A stretch of 26,228 nt of DNA from Desulfobacterales bacterium. Its GTDB lineage: Bacteria > Desulfobacterota > Desulfobacteria > Desulfobacterales > JASFBJ01. Location of the stretch: assembly GCA_030149585.1 (NCBI GenBank), contig JASFBJ010000007.1, positions 1 to 26,228 on the forward strand, read 5' to 3'. Every line of letters starts with the position of its first letter. Within the stretch, counting starts at the first letter, position 1. Positions 23,644 to 26,228 of the stretch are shown here, piece after piece. A model generated the notes under the pieces. It had not been told where the DNA came from. It did not search any database and saw only the letters and a program-made list of their open reading frames with translations. Position numbers and translations under genes: made by a program.

Positions 23644-24567
23644 ATGAAAGGACTTGAATTATCAGAACTGTATTATAATAAATTCGGCGCCGGCATGATA
23701 AAAGAAAAATTTCCTGAATATCAGCAAAAAACAGCAGTTGGTCTTGCAGGAGAAGGCTCAGACTGTTTTGGATTTGATGATGAACTATCACGTGATCATG
23801 ATTGGGGGCCTGGGTTTTGTCTTTGGCTTGAAATGGATGATTATAAAAAAATCGGGCAGGCACTTTCAAATGAGTATGAAAACCTTCCCCTGGAATATAA
23901 AGGCTTTAAGAGGATACCCAGTCAGTGGGGAAAAGGGCGTGTCGGAGTTATTGAAATCGGTTCATTTTACGAAAAATTTATAGGAGTTCCACATGTGCCT
24001 GATTCTCTTGAAAGGTGGTACTATATTCCTGAAAGCAATCTTGCAACATGCACAAACGGCAAAATTTTTACCGATCCTTTAGGAAAATTTTCCAAAATAA
24101 GAAACACGCTGCTTGACTTTTATCCTGAAGATGTGCGCCTTTCTTTAATCACATCAAGATGCGTATCAGCCGCACAGTCAGGGCAGTACAACTATGCCCG
24201 CTCAATTTCCCATAAGGAATATTTTGCAGCGCGTTATGCTGAAGTAAAATTCTCATCAGATATCATATCATTACTTTTTTTGCTGAATAAAAAATATGAG
24301 CCCTTTTATAAATGGAAACACCGCGCTGTTCGCAGCCTTACCATCCTTGGTGAGTTTATGTACTTTAAAATCAATGAAATTATTAAAGCTGATAATCATA
24401 AAATAAAAATATCGAAAATCGAACATATTTCAGCTGAAATAATTAAAGAGCTTCACCATCAGGGTCTCAGTGATTCAAAAAGTGATTTTCTTCTTGATCA
24501 TTGTCCATCCATACATTCAAAAATAAAAGATGAAAAATTAAAAGCAAGGGATGTCTGGGCCGCATAA
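23644..24567 (+). CDS. DUF4037-family protein (nucleotidyltransferase-like)
   Basis: 307 residues. Residues 32-60 read VGLAGEGSDCFGFDDELSRD then HDWGPGFCLWL, the signature I associate with DUF4037. The GSD (38-40) and D51-x-D53 pattern matches the minimal nucleotidyltransferase-fold active site (GS...DxD). A later conserved acid may be in VGVIEIGSFYEKF. The C-terminal two-thirds is helical with RSISHKEYFAARYAEVKFSS. The biochemical activity is unknown; nucleotidyl transfer onto a small molecule or RNA is inference from the fold. AGGA about 9 nt before the ATG supports the start. The SDR gene follows after 26 nt on the same strand, so the two form a unit. Confidence 0.8.
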   Translation: MKGLELSELYYNKFGAGMIKEKFPEYQQKTAVGLAGEGSDCFGFDDELSRDHDWGPGFCLWLEMDDYKKIGQALSNEYENLPLEYKGFKRIPSQWGKGRVGVIEIGSFYEKFIGVPHVPDSLERWYYIPESNLATCTNGKIFTDPLGKFSKIRNTLLDFYPEDVRLSLITSRCVSAAQSGQYNYARSISHKEYFAARYAEVKFSSDIISLLFLLNKKYEPFYKWKHRAVRSLTILGEFMYFKINEIIKADNHKIKISKIEHISAEIIKELHHQGLSDSKSDFLLDHCPSIHSKIKDEKLKARDVWAA

Positions 24568-24593
24568 TACCCAATAATAAGGAAAATAAAAAA

Positions 24594-25529
24594 GTGAAAA
24601 ACATTCTTATCATCGGCGGAAGTTATTTTGCTGGAAGAATATTTGTTGAAGAACTTCTTAAAATTAAAGAATATAATATTTATGTTTTCAACAGAGGTAA
24701 CGCGCCATTACAACAAAAACTCGTTGAACTCAGAGGAGACAGGGAAAATAAAGACGATATTAAAAACAAAATTCCTGATTTAAACTGGGATGTGCTGGTT
24801 GATTTTTGTGCTTATAATCCCGAGCATATCAGTAAAATGCTCACAGGCCTGAAAGGCTCTCTCAAACATTATATTCTTATAAGCACCACATCGATTTATA
24901 AAAATGGATTGTATTTGCCTCTATCGGAAAAATCACCTAAGCTTACCGCTCCTCAGCCTGAACTTGGCGAGTACGCAGATTATGGATATCATAAGTGGCT
25001 TGCGGAATGCAGATTAAAAGAGGAATGTGCCTTAAAGGGAATAAAGTTTACCTGCCTAAGACCGTCCATTATTTACGGAGAGTATAATTATGCTCCACGG
25101 GAATCCTGGTTTTTTGATCGTATAAGAGATGAAAAACCTCTTATTATCCCTGAACCCGGGCTGGCGCTTTTTAGTTTTGTTTATGTGGTTGACTTTGCGC
25201 GTATTCTTATAAAAAGCATTTTAAATGAAAAAATGTTTGACCAGGACTTTAATGTTGCTTCAGGTGAACTTGTTTCCTATGCAATGATTTATGATGTTTT
25301 AAAAAAAATAACCGAAAAAGAATTCTCAACAACTGTCATGGACTTTGAAAAAATCATCAATAAAAGAATTGCGCTTCCCTTTCCTTATGACATTCATCTG
25401 CTCTATTCAGGTAAAAAGCTGCAGGAAACTTTAGATTTTAAATTCACACCATTTATTGACGGCATGAAAATGACATATGCATATTATTTGATGGTTCAAA
25501 GGGCAAAAAATAAAAACCACAACATATAG
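24594..25529 (+). CDS. NAD-dependent epimerase/dehydratase (extended SDR)
   Basis: 311 residues, starting at GTG with AAGGAAA about 10 nt upstream. The N-terminal Rossmann motif is IIGGSYFAGR (GGxxFxGR), followed by VFNRG and LRGDR. The catalytic set is Ser/Thr in ISTTS (96-100) and Y130-x3-K134 in DYGYHKWLAE. Downstream come LRPSIIYGE and FSFVYVVDFARI, which close the nucleotide-sugar-type pocket. 'GGxxFxGR ... VFNRG ... RGDR' resembles the atypical/extended SDRs of the CSP41/isoflavone-reductase-like type more than classical GalE. The substrate is unknown. It follows the DUF4037 gene in an apparent two-gene operon. The C-terminal residues are basic (QRAKNKNHN). Confidence 0.87.
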   Translation: MKNILIIGGSYFAGRIFVEELLKIKEYNIYVFNRGNAPLQQKLVELRGDRENKDDIKNKIPDLNWDVLVDFCAYNPEHISKMLTGLKGSLKHYILISTTSIYKNGLYLPLSEKSPKLTAPQPELGEYADYGYHKWLAECRLKEECALKGIKFTCLRPSIIYGEYNYAPRESWFFDRIRDEKPLIIPEPGLALFSFVYVVDFARILIKSILNEKMFDQDFNVASGELVSYAMIYDVLKKITEKEFSTTVMDFEKIINKRIALPFPYDIHLLYSGKKLQETLDFKFTPFIDGMKMTYAYYLMVQRAKNKNHNI

Positions 25530-25585
25530 TATTTTTCTCTTGGGAATTCGGGGACACCATACCTATTTATTGTTGACTAAAGGCT

Positions 25586-25926
25586 ATGGCAAGAATAGTG
25601 GCACCGGGGGGATGCCACATCATATCACTCAAAGAGGGAACAGACGATTACAAACCTTTTTTTCTGATACAGACTATATTTCCTATATCGATTTGATGAA
25701 GGAATGGTGCGATGCCCGTGGAGTAGAAATATGGTCCTACTGCCTGATGCCTAATCACGTCCATTTAATTGCTGTTCCTGAAACCAAAGAATCGTTAACG
25801 CTTGCAATTGGAGAGGCTCACAGGCGGTATTCGAGAATGATCAATTTTCGTGAAGGCTGGAAGGGACATTTGTTGGCATGTGCCCTGAATTCCTCCCCTG
25901 AATTCCCAGCATCCCAGCTTCATTAG
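25586..25926 (+). pseudogene. Broken REP-associated tyrosine transposase (RAYT, Y1/HUH family)
   Basis: The expected start is the ATG at 25586 (MARIVAPG), which is in a different frame from the body (MPHHITQRGNRRLQTFFSDT from 25612). The shift occurs at a run of six G at 25606-25611. The body has the HUH-like QRGNRR and YCLMPNHVHLI motifs and the probable catalytic Tyr in EAHRRYSRMIN. Homology stops after GWKGHL at about 25873, where intact members continue 'WQGRF'; the remaining codons to TAG at 25926 are unrelated. About 60 C-terminal residues are missing. The upstream GAATTCGGGGACACCATACC (25544 onward) looks like the leader that often precedes these genes, from memory. Almost certainly inactive for mobilisation. 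Confidence 0.8.
25883..25906. repeat. Tandem 11-bp direct repeat
   Basis: CCCTGAATTCC occurs at 25883-25893 and again at 25896-25906, 2 nt apart, just past the point where transposase homology breaks off. It could be a scar of the deletion. Confidence 0.6.
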
Positions 25927-26073
25927 CCGATATTGTGCCTTTTGTGCCACGGATTATCGCTGCAATTCTTTCTCGATCAATTTTCCCTATGTAAGTGTTT
26001 TCATAGTATATTCTATGTGTAATTATTCCCCAATAAAAGAATGTGTTTTACAGAAATAATATTTTTGCATTTT

Positions 26074-26091
26074 AACTGTTGACAAACAGTT
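26074..26091 (+). promoter_or_regulatory. Operator-like inverted repeat over the -35
   Basis: AACTGTT (26074-26080) and AACAGTT (26085-26091) form a perfect 7-bp dyad with a 4-nt centre overlapping the -35 hexamer. This is the geometry of a repressor site; the regulator is not in the window. Confidence 0.5.
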
Positions 26092-26107
26092 TTACGCTTC
26101 GTATATT
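26079..26107 (+). promoter_or_regulatory. Near-consensus sigma-70 promoter of the edge gene
   Basis: TTGACA (26079-26084), a 17-nt spacer and TATATT (26102-26107) lie 40 nt upstream of the GTG start of the specificity-subunit gene. Confidence 0.75.
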
Positions 26108-26146
26108 ATACAGAAATAACATTGCAGCATAATATAAGGTGTGTTT

Positions 26147-26228
26147 GTGAAATTAAAAATAAAGCAATTGGCAACAGTGCAGATGGGGTATTCATTTCGG
26201 TCTCGTCTCGAAGCCTCAAGGGGTGGAG
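26147..26228 (+). CDS. Probable type I restriction-modification specificity subunit HsdS (N-terminus only)
   Basis: The first 27 codons from a GTG (26147-26149) read MKLKIKQLATVQMGYSFRSR then LEASRGG. 'V-Q-M-G-Y-S-F-R-S-R-L-E' is, to my memory, the typical opening of HsdS-like specificity proteins, whose target-recognition domains choose the DNA sequence methylated or cut. AAGGTG at 26136-26141 is the ribosome binding site. The gene runs off the right edge, so domains, length and partners (hsdM, hsdR) cannot be seen. It could also belong to another HsdS-containing system such as a BREX-like or methyltransferase-only locus. The promoter and repeats just upstream suggest independent control. 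Confidence 0.7.
   Translation, partial: MKLKIKQLATVQMGYSFRSRLEASRGG

Larger units (their letters stand above)
26049..26119 (+). promoter_or_regulatory. Direct repeats TACAGAAATAA flanking the edge promoter
   Basis: Identical 11-mers at 26049-26059 and 26109-26119 sit 60 bp apart, upstream of the -35 and just downstream of the -10. The spacing is close to six helical turns, so a looping regulator is conceivable. The stretch 25927-26048 before them shows no gene or motif I can support. Confidence 0.45.

Overview
The window reads as chromosomal DNA of an anaerobic Desulfobacterota (deltaproteobacterial, Desulfobacterales-like) bacterium. This is inferred from gene content and protein style, not from any search. 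Indicators are a tungsten-type aldehyde:ferredoxin oxidoreductase, an exported LPP20-like protein ending in the 'NNPLLIKGL...CRVII' pattern, a receiver domain with a C-terminal four-Cys module, an acidic 'IIELTDII' repeat protein beside valS, and a short 'IIPWYDSEPACYIM' membrane protein. The DNA is AT-rich and mostly densely coding. Start sites usually have clear GGAG-type ribosome binding sites, and two or three genes use GTG.

Layout. 1-1078: start of an unknown gene and an LPP20/FlgO-like exported protein, both minus. 1079-1795: gene-poor stretch with a ~170-bp imperfect palindromic dispersed repeat and a frameshifted RelE/ParE toxin remnant. 1796-2371: receiver/zinc-ribbon-like response regulator (+). 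2436-7922 (minus operon): a 1392-aa dikinase-like protein with PPDK ATP-grasp and phosphohistidine domains but no PEP/pyruvate barrel, followed by a long divergent GAPDH. 8103-8178: tRNA-Phe(GAA) with its own promoter and a probable terminator. 8254-9009: rsmE (minus). 9240-15244 (+): acidic repeat protein, strong terminator, valS, nadC, and a rhomboid protease fused to a DnaJ-C-terminal-like domain. 15430-20413 (minus): two-CxxC small protein, leucyl aminopeptidase, a repeat-rich spacer, cyclophilin, and AOR. 20568-23260 (+): proC, ccdA, a periplasmic thioredoxin-like protein, and a Nudix hydrolase overlapping it by 11 nt. 23286-23540 (minus): two-TM protein. 23644-25529 (+): DUF4037 protein plus NAD-dependent epimerase-like SDR. 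25586-25926: broken REP-associated transposase. 26049-26228: a well-formed promoter with symmetric and direct repeats driving what looks like a type I restriction specificity subunit (HsdS) that runs off the right edge.

How it works together. Most of the window is housekeeping: tRNA and rRNA modification, Val-tRNA synthesis, NAD and proline synthesis, peptide turnover, protein folding. The accessory parts are the two ends and the spacers: toxin remnant, palindromic repeats, decayed transposase, start of a probable restriction locus. Best candidates for something undescribed are (1) the barrel-less dikinase with a ~900-aa unknown N-terminus coupled to an atypical GAPDH, (2) the acidic repeat protein with a PopZ-reminiscent helical C-terminus, (3) the rhomboid-DnaJ-CTD fusion, (4) the DUF4037-SDR pair, and (5) the repeat-bearing control region of the edge HsdS gene. 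All functions are read from motifs by eye.
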